The notes beneath the pieces are model-generated. The model saw only the letters and a list, made by a program, of their open reading frames with translations. It was not told the DNA's origin and searched no databases. A stretch of DNA of 64,000 nucleotides from Lineus longissimus (lineage: Eukaryota > Nemertea > Pilidiophora > Heteronemertea > Lineidae), in contig NC_088318.1 of assembly GCF_910592395.1 (NCBI RefSeq), positions 15,128,349 to 15,192,348 on the forward strand, written 5' to 3'. Made by a program: the position numbers and the translations under genes. The first letter of the stretch is position 1, and every line of letters begins with the position of its first letter. Shown here piece after piece: positions 14,001 through 23,400 of the stretch.

Positions 14001-17000
14001 TGGGATCAATTGTCATTGCAGTTTAGAAACGTGCCATCGTTACATCCTAACGGCCAATTTACGCCATTTGACCTCTCTGACCTTGAAAAGTAGGTCAAAT
14101 CAAAACCCCGTATGATATGTGATGTATCCTTGCTAGGAGTACCTACCATAAAAATTTTATTGAAAACGGATCATTAATAAGAGACATATCACACTTTTTA
14201 TGTTTTAAGTTTTGGCCTCCTGGTGGCCAAGTTATGAACCAGACGGGACCGAAATTCAGTATCAGAGTACCTCTGACCTAGGGGGTCATGTGTACAAAGT
14301 TTCAAGTTCATAGCACAAGCGGTTAAGAAACGTGCCACACAGGATACGGACGACGACGGTCACAGGGCTATCGTATAGACTCCCCTAACGGTGAGCCAAA
14401 AAAATCTGAGTTTTAAATAATAAATGTTGTTGTAGAAGCGTTAGCAAACCATGGCAAGTGTGGTGTGGTGGATGTAAAGTACCGGTGTACTAACGGTTTT
14501 TTTTGTCGTTCCGTTTCTTGCTGTTTCCCTCTCACTGTTTTTACAGACCATACCAACGAGGAGAAATGACGACCGCGAAATGCCCTGCCTGATGTCTGAA
14601 GTCATTGGACGACACGATGTCATCATAGTTTTCGTTGTTGTGTGCATGTGTATAGAATTTTTCTATACTGTATGTTATGCTTTTAAAGTGGCTCTGTAGC
14701 ACATTGGACATGATTGTAGTCTACAAAGAATTAGAATTTGTGTTCTTAATGAAACGGCAAGGGGCCATTGTGCTCACCGTATAGATATTTGGTGCTTTGG
14801 AATTCATCCAGCTTAAGAAACACTGACATGTATAGTATATAGGTCAAACCAATAGTGAGGTTTCGCAACCGCCCGGTTAGGCCCTTCGACGACGTTTATC
14901 TATTGTTCAGGTAAACTCACACAATAGATAAACGTCGTCGTAGGGCCTAAACGGGTGGTTGCGAAACCTCACTAAAGTCGGTATAACATTGACGTATCGT
15001 TGCTTGGAGTAAGTACCATAAGAATATCATCAAAAACAAGTCACTAATAAACGAGATATTGCACTTTTTACTTATTTTAGTTTTGGCCTCCTGGTGGCCA
15101 AGTTGAGTACCAGATCAGATCGAAATTCGGTGTCCGAGGTTACATGACGTAGGGAGTCATGTGTACCAAATTTCAAGTTCATAGCTTTAGTGGTTAAGAA
15201 ACGTGCCATAGTTACAATCAAACGACCAATTTACGCCATTTGACCTATGTGACCTTGAAAAGCAGGTCAGATCAAAAACTCATATGATGTGTGATGTATC
15301 CTTGCTAGGAGAACCTACTATAAAAATGTTATTGAAAACGAATCTCTAATAAGCGAGATATCACACTTTCTTCGAGAATCAGACCGGACTGAAATTCAGG
15401 GTCAGAGGTCAGTTGACCTAGGAGGTCCTTTGTACAAAGTCTCAAGTTCCTAGCCTTAGGGGTTAACAAACGTTCCACGGTTACGCTCAAATGGTCAATT
15501 TACGCCATTTGACCTCTGTGACCTTGACAAGTATATTAAATCAAAAACCCGTATCATATCTGATGTATCCTTGCTAAGAGTATCTACCGTAAAATTTTTA
15601 CCAAAAACTAATCAGTAATAAGCGAGATATGACACTATTCAAATTTTTGGTTTTGGCCCCCTGGTGGCCAAGTTAATAATCAGACCGGACCGAAAATCAG
15701 TGTCACAGGTCATCTGACCTAGGGGTCATGTGTACCAAGTTTAAAGTTCATAGCTTTAGTGGTTAAGAAACATGCCATATTTACACACAAACGGCCAATT
15801 CACACCATTTGACCTCTGTGACCTTGAAAAGTACGCCACATCGACCTGATTTTTTGTCAACATGTAGAGCTACGTAACAGGTGTCTATATACCAAATTTA
15901 CAGACTATAGGACGAATAAAGACAAAACGTGCCACTATCGGTGAAATTTTAGAGTTTGACCTCTGTGACCTTGAAAAGTAGGTCAAATCAAAAACCCTTA
16001 TGATATATGATGTATCCTTGCTAGGGGTACCCACCATAAAATGTTTGTCAAAAACAAATCAGTGATAAATGAGAGATTGCATTTTTTAACTTTTCGGTTT
16101 TAGCCGCCTGGTGGCAAAGTCAAGAATCAGACCGGAGCAAAATTCAGTGTCAGGGTACATATGACCTTGAGCATGATGTATACAAAGTTTCAGGTTCATA
16201 GCACAAGCGGTTAAGAAACGTGCCACAGGATACAACGGACGACGACGACGACGACGACAACGGACACAGAGCTATCGTATAGACTCCCCTACGGTGAGCC
16301 AAAAATGTGTTTTTAATGATGTCCGGACGACAACCTCAAATGACGTCATTTCCATTGTATTCATAATGCGCCATGGAGGTTGAACAGCGTGCTGCTTCGT
16401 GGCTAGAAAAAACGTCTCAGTACAAATAGGTTTTTTTTCAATAATAGGATTCGTGTACGATTGGATATCTTAACATATACTCTTCCAAACATCCTGTAAA
16501 GAATGGGCTTCCTCTGATGATATAATTTCCTTAGCTTGAATTATTTAAATTTGTCCGAAAGGTAATCTCTCTGCAATTCGGAGTAATCTAGCAGGAGGGT
16601 CGTTCTCCCTGTAACGCGATAAATATTTCGATGATACTGTTCTTCATTGTGTAAGTGCACATGGCAGTGACCTGCATACTTTATGGCATTTTTATTTAGG
16701 CTTAGCCGTGGTCTTTCTGGAGAAAAACGCTCTTTTCAGATAAATTTCATTATCCAGATAATTTGGTCTGTGTGAGGCTACTATTTTGGAAAAAAATTGG
16801 TGGCGTTTTTGTCCCGGATCCCTGCGACCACTCTTCGATATTGGCAAAATCTAGGAATGCCGAAATACTGGGCATAAACCTTCGTAACATATGCAAAACC
16901 TAAAAGATGCAGTTAAAATTTGATCTTCTGAGAGGATCCCAGAGTGGTTACATTTTGATAAATAGGCTTAATCGGATTCGTAATACTCACGCGTAGGCAA

Positions 17001-17073
17001 TTGTTCCGAGTTGGTCAATCATAAATAGAGCCAAGACCAGGCCTAAAAGGCCTATTCCTGTTGGACCTCCCAT
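912..17073 (-). CDS. Secreted EMI/EGF/TB/VWD-C8-TIL multidomain protein, 3' partial
   Basis: I join 21 exons: 16991-17073, 13125-13289, 12291-12343, 11066-11170, 10443-10631, 9984-10180, 9681-9810, 8620-8802, 7958-8142, 7537-7711, 7005-7242, 6343-6496, 5787-5945, 5152-5328, 4550-4729, 4098-4338, 3617-3887, 3090-3303, 2437-2537, 1879-2041, 912-1152. All junctions are GT-AG and phase-compatible, giving 1201 visible residues. The order is signal peptide (about 1-28), EMI-like (29-100), EGF (101-135), TB-like (136-198), VWD1, C8, TIL, VWD2, C8, TIL, TIL, start of VWD3. Such proteins (mucins, VWF, zonadhesin, SCO-spondin) form secreted, disulfide-linked matrices. An EMI domain before VWD assemblies recalls SCO-spondin, but the 3' end is missing, so the name stays open. 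The function in this animal is inferred only from domains. Confidence 0.88.
2437..3887 (-). other. Exons 17-19: TIL domains 2 and 3
   Basis: Exon 3617-3887 encodes a TIL (ECSENCHSAC, CVPGCRCPKG, CIERSKCKC). I chose the donor at 3616, after the codons for SLTCLK, because only this gives phase 2 to match the exon starting at 3303. Exons 3090-3303 and 2437-2537 complete another TIL-like unit (CVCPQGKYR, then CVEVNKCPC). Confidence 0.75.
4098..4338 (-). other. Exon 16: C8 domain 2
   Basis: One exon carries the C8 pattern: KKCSRIL, FGKCL, YYTMCVSEMC, MCAAYSIAGRKC and SEC. The donor is GCC|GTGGGT in phase 1, a weaker site than its neighbours but the only one compatible with the next exon. Confidence 0.8.
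4550..6496 (-). other. Exons 12-15: VWD domain 2, degenerate
   Basis: Exons 6343-6496, 5787-5945, 5152-5328 and 4550-4729 hold the second VWD. The position of GDPHYxxFDG reads FGNAIIPFIGDLYHIDVG, and the position of GLCGNFNGD reads GLCSTIDEIGN. Both calcium-loop motifs are therefore lost while the frame and the flanking C8 are intact. Confidence 0.75.
7005..7242 (-). other. Exon 11: TIL domain 1
   Basis: This exon starts with TCPNGLVFKE and continues with CDLMFCG, CVCPTGTL, CIEPKECPC and a VRGDRVYQGC tail, the usual trypsin-inhibitor-like cysteine pattern plus the TIL extension. The phases are 1 in and 2 out. Confidence 0.85.
7537..8142 (-). other. Exons 9-10: C8 domain 1
   Basis: Exons 7958-8142 and 7537-7711 encode a cysteine-rich helical region (WFDDCVNAHC, AVCDLAACLSRLC, KFC) in the order expected of the C8 domain that follows VWD. 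Confidence 0.8.
7788..7835. repeat. 19-bp inverted repeat hairpin in intron
   Basis: Two 19-nt arms (7788-7806 and 7817-7835) pair almost perfectly around a 10-nt loop, in the intron between the two C8 exons. It may be a small foldback element remnant. Confidence 0.7.
8620..10180 (-). other. Exons 6-8: VWD domain 1
   Basis: Exons 9984-10180, 9681-9810 and 8620-8802. The start reads ATCVSYGINNFRTFDG, so the usual GDPHYxTFDG is degenerate although FDG remains. The end keeps the standard GICGNFDEDP, a calcium-site motif of VWD domains. Confidence 0.85.
10443..10631 (-). other. Exon 5: TB-like cysteine domain
   Basis: This 189-nt exon with phase-1 borders encodes YCYQRxxC, GYEGLTTKDECC, SWG and a final CKPC. 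The adjacent CC pair and C-x2-C ending resemble TGF-beta-binding (TB) or properdin-N-terminal type modules. The assignment is by pattern only. Confidence 0.55.
11066..11170 (-). other. Exon 4: EGF-like domain
   Basis: A single 105-nt exon, flanked by phase-1 introns, encodes one EGF-like module with six cysteines (CKDTCKNGGLC, then CSCPDKYVGRTCE). The phase 1-1 symmetry is that of a shuffled EGF exon. Confidence 0.85.
11913..12197. mobile_element. MITE-like TIR element with 7-bp target duplication
   Basis: About 30-nt terminal inverted repeats (ACGAAAGGCCAGAAGG at the left; its inverted match ending CTTTCGTA at the right) are flanked by an identical GTAATGC at 11906-11912 and 12198-12204. 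Inside the arms, short units around TTCGAAATTCAAAACTCGAC are repeated and mirrored. No coding capacity is visible. It sits in the intron between exons 3 and 4. Confidence 0.85.
12291..13289 (-). other. Exons 2-3: EMI-like cysteine domain
   Basis: Exons 13125-13289 and 12291-12343 encode a short cysteine domain that ends in the pattern CCPGWEGKDC, typical of the end of EMI domains (RCCPGWxGxxC). The start has the spacing C...C expected of a reduced EMI. The second exon is only 53 nt; its phases (2 in, 1 out) fit both neighbours. Confidence 0.65.
12510..12756 (-). mobile_element. tRNA-derived SINE-like element
   Basis: On the minus strand the head holds a pol III A box (TAGCGCAGTGG, 12735-12745) and a B box (GGTTTGACTCC, 12692-12702) at tRNA-like spacing. 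The body ends in a GCGCTATATAAGAACC-like tail and an A/T-rich end near 12510. This is the layout of a tRNA-derived SINE. Confidence 0.7.
13319..14402. repeat. Long non-coding interspersed repeat, copy A
   Basis: The left end reads GGCCATTGTGCTCACC and the right end CCTAACGGTGAGCC, so the ends are short inverted repeats of GCTCACC. The interior consists of degenerate units about 300 bp apart, each with the words TGACCTCTGTGACCTTG and AGGTCAAAT, followed by CTGGTGGCCAAG and CGTGCCA words. It lies in intron 1 of the multidomain gene. Confidence 0.7.
14755..16305. repeat. Long non-coding interspersed repeat, copy B
   Basis: This is a second, longer copy of the element at 13319-14402, in the same orientation. 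The left end is GTGCTCACCGTA and the right end TACGGTGAGCC, i.e. inverted ends. It has extra internal units, a CGA microsatellite (about 16234-16260) and the foldback element at 14854-14973 inserted near its left end. Confidence 0.7.
14854..14973. mobile_element. 120-bp foldback element with 53-bp arms
   Basis: Arms 14854-14906 and 14921-14973 are inverted repeats over 53 nt with about four mismatches; the loop is 14 nt. It interrupts repeat copy B. I see no clear target duplication. Confidence 0.8.
16991..17073 (-). other. Exon 1: start codon and signal peptide
   Basis: ATG at 17073 opens a 27-codon stretch with a hydrophobic core (GIGLLGLVLALFM) and a plausible cleavage region ending TIAYA. 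The donor is GC|GTGAGT and the exon ends in phase 2. The next coding exon is about 3.7 kb away, across a repeat-filled intron. Confidence 0.8.
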
Positions 17074-17983
17074 GTTTCGGGGGTGCGAAAAACCTCACTT
17101 CTCGCTGAACTTTTCCGCGTTCTTTTAGGTTTTCCTTCTCGGTTTGGGGTTGGTGTTAAGAATTTTCTTCTTTCTTGGGGTTTACTCTCTGTCCCATAAA
17201 ACACTAACACTGGGTTGGGCGCGGCGACTGCTTATATTGGCAACTTCTGTTGGCGTCTCATTACCATATTGATTGATGATGTATAAGGCATTCATGCCGG
17301 TTCGATTGGATGCTACGATCCGATCACAGGTGGAAATAAAGAAGGCCGAGATGACTAGATGTAGGTGACGCACTCCCATTTCTACATTCATGATAGGCAC
17401 GAGATTAGATGGATTCGCGGGTCCGTTAATCGAACGAACGGCGTTAATGAGATGCCTGATCTAAACAATAAGCAGTCTCATTCGTAACTGGTGCCTGCTT
17501 GGAATCTCCTGATTGGTCGAGCTTCAAGAATCACGAGTTTGGTTCGTGTACTACGGCCGGCATCACGTGAAGAAGAGAAGATTCCGGTTACCTGTTTCTT
17601 TTTGAAAAAAAACATGTTAAGCCCAAATTTGTTCTATGTCCGTGGTCTGATCTATAGGCTATCAGTTCGACCAGAGCATACCTTCCCCCATTAATTCACA
17701 ATGGAACATTTCCGAAAGTTCTAGCCCCGTCCTCCAGGATCATGGACAGCCCAAAGACCGAAGGGACCATATCAAAATTCTAGAAAGTGTCTCATCTGAC
17801 GGGGAGGGGGGGGGGGGCTGGCATGTTCCTCTTTTTCATCTTAGGGTCACATTTGGCCTTAAAAAGAGAAAAAAAACAAGTTGCCAGTGTTCAACTGATA
17901 TATAAGTAGACAATTTAATACGTAATCCAGTTAAATTACGATTTGATAGGCATCAATATGATGAGGCTATAATACTAACCACA

Positions 17984-18063
17984 GTTTCATTAATATTTCA
18001 TTAATATATTTTCAATAATATTTCATTAATATATTTTCATTAATATTTCATTAATATATTTTT
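17984..18063. repeat. AT-rich minisatellite
   Basis: TTTCATTAATATTTCATTAATATAT-type units are repeated in tandem over about 80 bp, built from ATTTCATTAAT and ATATATTTTCA words. Confidence 0.85.
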
Positions 18064-19384
18064 CTGTGATTCAACTATTGAGCCAATTTTACCACTTCGT
18101 CTTATCAGAGTGGGTTGGAGGGGGATGGGGGGGGGGGGGGGGGCGTTATTTTAGGTAAATATCAGCACTGCTCGATAACGTTTTTAATCGGTAAGCAAAT
18201 TAATTCGAATTTCAAAGTTAGATTATATTACGATCATACACCCTTAAAGTAAGAGTATTGAGCTTGGTTTGTCTGCACATACTAATATGCAATACCTAGG
18301 GGTTTTCCAGGGAAATCAAAAGCCCATTGAGGTTTTCACAAGGTGTAGAACATTTCAGAAGCATTTGTGTGAGGCGGAGAAATAAATTCGCGGGCAGGGG
18401 TCTGAGGAGGGATGAAAAGGGTTTTTTTATCTCTTTTGGGTTCAAGCAATTTTGATATGGCTGCTCACATGTACCATGCTTATACGTCATTCTTGTTTTT
18501 CTGAGTCTGCGAGAAACAAGGCCATTGTTTAGCTGCAACGTGTTTCAAGAAAATCGCGCAAACCTAAGCAGAATTAAGCTTTAGGTTCAATATGAGATAT
18601 CTTACCAATTGTTATCTAAACAAAGAAGGGGAAAGCTGTTTCTGGTGAAATCTGCGCCAATTGTTGCACCATGTTGTCTGTTGAATTCGGGAACAATAAC
18701 GCTGTCAATAGGCTCTACAGACGGCAAGACATCGATTTCTCAGGAGTGGTCATTTGGGATTATGACTTGTATAATCTTTTGAGGTGATTTTACAGCCGGT
18801 GTGGATGAAGAAAGTATCCCCTGGAAAAAAATGTCCAGCCCTATTGTATTCTGACCGATGATAGTATATATTTATTCCGCAGAGACGCAGAGACTAAAGC
18901 GCATATATTAGAATCCGTTGTTCCAGTGATATTCCATACCAGGACATTTCAAGCTTCTTCACCGGTATAAACAAAGATGATATTGTCACTAGGTGACTGT
19001 CTGTAATTCAGGTTCAACGATAAGTTTGCCACGCTTTTGGTTGTCTTCTACAGCGCCCTGCAAGGCGATGTCTGCATTGCTGAGTTTCCTTGCCTCGTGT
19101 CATGCGGTCAAACCACTTTTAGGCCATGGCCAAAACCAAAACGCTGTCGTAAATATGAGGCATAAAAACGCAAAATAATTCTTTCGAATTTTTCAAATAT
19201 TTCACAGTACTTACAGCATATCCAAGCTATTCAAAATCGCTATTCAAAATCAACCCTCCAATTTTACAAATAATGTATTTCCAGCATCCTGTAGTGCTTT
19301 TGAGCTGTTAAGCAGCAACTGCCAAGTGCACATACACCCAACCGAAATCTAACTTGTCAAAAACAATGCGCACAGCTCGGAAGT

Positions 19385-19452
19385 GATTCGTACTCTCGAC
19401 ATTTCGATCAGAAGTCCTGTACTCTAACCACTACGCCAGTTAGTCCACTAAA
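19385..19452 (-). repeat. Decayed tRNA-like (SINE head) sequence
   Basis: On the minus strand GGCGTAGTGGTTAGAGTACAG resembles a tRNA A-box region and GAGTACGAATCAC a degraded B box. There is no intact cloverleaf, so it is more likely a SINE remnant than a tRNA gene. Confidence 0.35.
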
Positions 19453-19630
19453 TTTTACAAAAGAGAATATCACATTACATAATCCAACTGAGACCCAGTT
19501 GGTATAGCGCCGCTCTTGTCTAATGCCATTTCAACAAACGTGGCACCGTCCAAGTCTAAAAAGCACTGAGTCCCATGGTTATCTGAGACGCTTGTACCTT
19601 ACATATAATATTGTGTAAACGCTATTTAGC

Positions 19631-19704
19631 AGGTTGAGGGGCGCCTGTACAAAAGGCCTATTTTACGTGTAGTAGGCCGATGTGAAACAGACGCACCAAA
19701 ACCG
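19631..19704 (-). repeat. Dispersed repeat, partner of 36226-36299
   Basis: The reverse complement matches 36226-36299 over about 74 bp (shared words GTCTGTTTCACAT, ACACGTAAA, TTTTGTACAGGCGCCCCTC). The two copies are in opposite orientation about 16.6 kb apart. Confidence 0.7.
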
Positions 19705-20435
19705 GTGTAGAAGTTTAAAATGTCCTCGAATAAAATGTCCGGGAACAAAGGATTCTATTATGCGCTTCAATCTCTGAGCTATTGACGGTCAGGGTCTCTA
19801 TAGAACCATATTGCAGAATACAATAGGGCCGGACACTTTTTCCAGGGGGGACACTTTTTACTTTTACACCGGCTAAAAAGCGTCTACACAGTATTACATG
19901 TAGACCCCAGCGTTGTTTTTTACTTCCCGATTTCGAAACCACAAAACACAAACTCTCCTCCACTTCGAGGTATGAAGGGAGGATACATTTAGGCTGCTTC
20001 GCAAAACTTGGGCCATATAAAACATCTTCCTAGAGCCACTAGTCTTTACTGGCGTAATTTCATACATGTACGCCTACGTGCATTTAGCAATACTTAATAG
20101 CACTCTGTATGCCTTAAGTTTTGTGAAACGAATTAACCAAACTTTATAGAATATATAATTGCGGTACAAGACCATTCCAAAAGATATGTCCTACGCTACT
20201 TCCATCTTGCAAAACTAACGAAATCAAGACACATTTTGTCTATAAAAAAATATGCAAATGAAAGACAATTCCCAAAATTTAAAATATCCTTGCGTCAATC
20301 TTTCTGGTACGTCTTCCAGCATGTTATGATGGCACTTATTACTCTTCCACCATAGTAACGACAGGCTGTGATGTCTCATTTGTTGCATAAGTCCCTTGCT
20401 GCCTTTTTACATCTCGTCTCTCAGAACACTCCTCT

Positions 20436-23400
20436 TCACCGGAGTACGAGAGCGATCGCGAGAAGCCAGTAATTCCATCTCAACCAACTGACCACTAATG
20501 CCCCTGATGCGGAGAGGGGCGAAATGTTATAATGCAGGTCCAACACTGGCCTTGGCTCATGCTTTTGGCTGTAACCCCGGGGCTTTACCGTCCGACACTT
20601 CACAAGAGGAGCCTGGAACGATGTTGCCCGCCTTCTTGGCGTGGTAGGACCTTTCCCATCACTCGGCCTTTCCCCAAAATATAACCACATTTTCTTATGA
20701 TGGATCGTGGTCTTTAGTATCTCATGTTCAATGTAAGGCACACGGAGAGATAGGGTAGTACAACCATTTGTAGAGGTGACATCCTGTTGGCGATTGAGTT
20801 CCCAAGACCTAGATTTTCCACAGTCGTCTCTGTCATTACTATTTAGAGCTCGAACAGTGGGCATGTTCTGAGGAGTAATCTTTATCTGGATGACTTTAAA
20901 ATCGTAGTTGTAACTGCCATCAACGACGGTCGACTCGGGGCCTGCGTAGTAGGTTCCCCAAGCAAAAATTGTAAAGGCTGGTTGCCTACAAACGGGGTCC
21001 GTGAAATGCCTGTAGTGCCCTAGCCATGTGCGCTGGTCCTGATCGAACTGGAACTGCCTGGTGAGGAAGATTCCGTTTGGTCTGTTCTCACATCGCATGC
21101 TGACCCATTCACCGGGAAGACTGATCGGGAGTGGTTCATGAATTGGGAGTTCTGGCGGAATGAAGTCATCGGAGTTCGCAACGTTATGGCACACGGAACA
21201 GCCTTTGGCCTGAAAAAGAAAGCAAAGTTTCAGATTTGAGGTCGACAACGAAGGGAGATGAAATGGTAACAAGCTAAAGTATGGAGCACACAGGTGTAAC
21301 TGTCTGCGAGATCATGTCGCAGAGGTCGATGAAATCCTATACTGAAATAGAAACGCGCTGGCACACTAATTAATTAATCTCGCAGATATTGACTTCAGTG
21401 GGATACCAGCTTCAAGAAGGCAGTTACGTTTGAGATGTCATTTGTCAGGATGGCGTTCTGAAAAGCGATAACTCGTAAATCTTGCCCTAGTGTGGTATCA
21501 GCTGAAAACAGAGGACTGGTGTTTGAAGAGAACTGTCATATTTTCCTTTGCTTATCAGTGTATCAGAATCTGGACAGGTGTAACGTTTTTGCGAATTTCC
21601 ACTTTTGAGCATTCTTTTCATCGTTTGGTAAGCCTGAAAGATAGATTGACACGTTTTTCTGTGTCTCCCTAGTCATAGTCTTTCTAGCTGTGTATTGTAT
21701 GAAAAACTGAAATATGGGTAACAACCACAGATGTTACACCGGTAAAGAAAAATAGGAGATATTGCTCATTGCTGTGAGATTTACTCAGCCTCGTCGGGCT
21801 GTCAATAGTTGGTATGCCATCATAGCGAAGCAGTGTTTGCCATCTCCGTGTGGTCCCAAAACACTACTCACGGGAATAATCACGTGAAAATGACCTTCCC
21901 AGTATCATTTTTCACCTTGCGCGATCTGACTAATATTCCCTTAGCATATTTCTGTCAATAATAAGTAGGCTTTTTTGTTGTGGAAATATGGTCGCCTTAA
22001 ATGACAATATATATACGTGTGGGGCGTCTCATCAAACACTACCACACGACAGAGCATCATGAAAGCACGTCTGCTTTACCGCTGTGACTGTTGATGGAGA
22101 TTAGCGGGTGGCGCCTTTAGCGGCGATTGACGACAAAGTAGGCCTTTGTCGTGCCATTCGTAGTTAGCATAAATAATTACCAACACTTCACATGCATGAA
22201 AACAGTCATCTCTGATCAGTGCACCAACAAACGTGGCATTCTCATTTTCTTTTGGTGCCATTTCAAATTATTATTACTTTCTATCTTTTAAATGCCTGTA
22301 TCAAGCTTGACATTATACCGTGAGCGGCGATTATTGAGCAGTTTGTCGACGTGATTTAAGATGGCGCTGTGTCATGGAAGTCGCTCACTTCGACGCAGAG
22401 GCAGATGTTGCCATACACCGGCTATGATATCTTCGATTAAAGCAACTGAAGTGAAGAATCGATATCGAGTATACTAGTTCAGTCGATAAGTGAAGCAGTA
22501 TTCCAGCTGATCAAGCCGCTTCTAACGACATCGGACTTTGGACTTGGGTTCCAGTCGTTTTCCCGTAGAATTAAAAAGGGTATGCAGGTCGTTCGGTACG
22601 TCAATTCACAGGTAAATCAAATACGTCACCAGACGAATATTCTCGAACTAAAATTTAATATTAAACACGAGAGTTACAGATGCAAGCCAAGACAATAACG
22701 GCAGGAACGGGTCGGCTTCATGAGTAACTAGTTCCGGACATGCTACATGTAGTTCGCAGGAGGCTGATCACGTGGATGCACCTGAGTTGATGCGGAACAT
22801 TTCTGCCCACAAGGTGTGGTTTCCAATGTCTGCCCCCGAGGAAGTCCTCTCCATGTGTTGACCTAGTACCGATAGTTTATTTTCTTGCGCTTTGGGCCTA
22901 AACCCACATGATTAACAACCGAGTTGGGTGTGGGCATCATTGACGGCCTTGGTAACGTTAATTATGAAGGTGAATTTGCTGTTTTAATAATTATGGCCAA
23001 TTCCACTCCCTATTGCGCAGAGTTGTCTCGGCTAATATTGCAACTCCTGTCAACAACGTGACGCCATCAGTCCACCTCCTGTAGTAAATGAACAGGAAGA
23101 ACACCACAGTGACTGCTGTTAGACATGGAAAGCACTAATTGACCATGTGTAGGTGTCCAGGTGACCAATAGGAGGCGATGTTTTGGAACCTGAACTCCGA
23201 TCTTTAATCGTGCAAAAAACTTGCTGGAATAGGACTGGCGACTTAATGTCTGATGTCTTGGTCCAAAGGATCCGGGGAAACCAAGTAATAAAACTTGGTT
23301 TCCCCGATCAATGTCGATGATAACCCTTGCAGTATGATTTTAATCGGTGGCCGAAGCTGGAATCGATTTCGAAACAAAACGATGGCATGAAAAGATTGTT

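Larger units (their letters stand above)
17074..20435. other. Intergenic region, no gene found
   Basis: No exon with recognisable protein similarity or paired splice signals was found on either strand. It holds poly-G tracts (about 17806-17818 and 18128-18143), an AT-rich minisatellite, a decayed tRNA-like sequence near 19385-19452 and part of a dispersed repeat pair (19631-19704). The promoter of the multidomain gene and the 3' UTR of APCDD1 should lie here; I cannot point to either. Confidence 0.6.
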
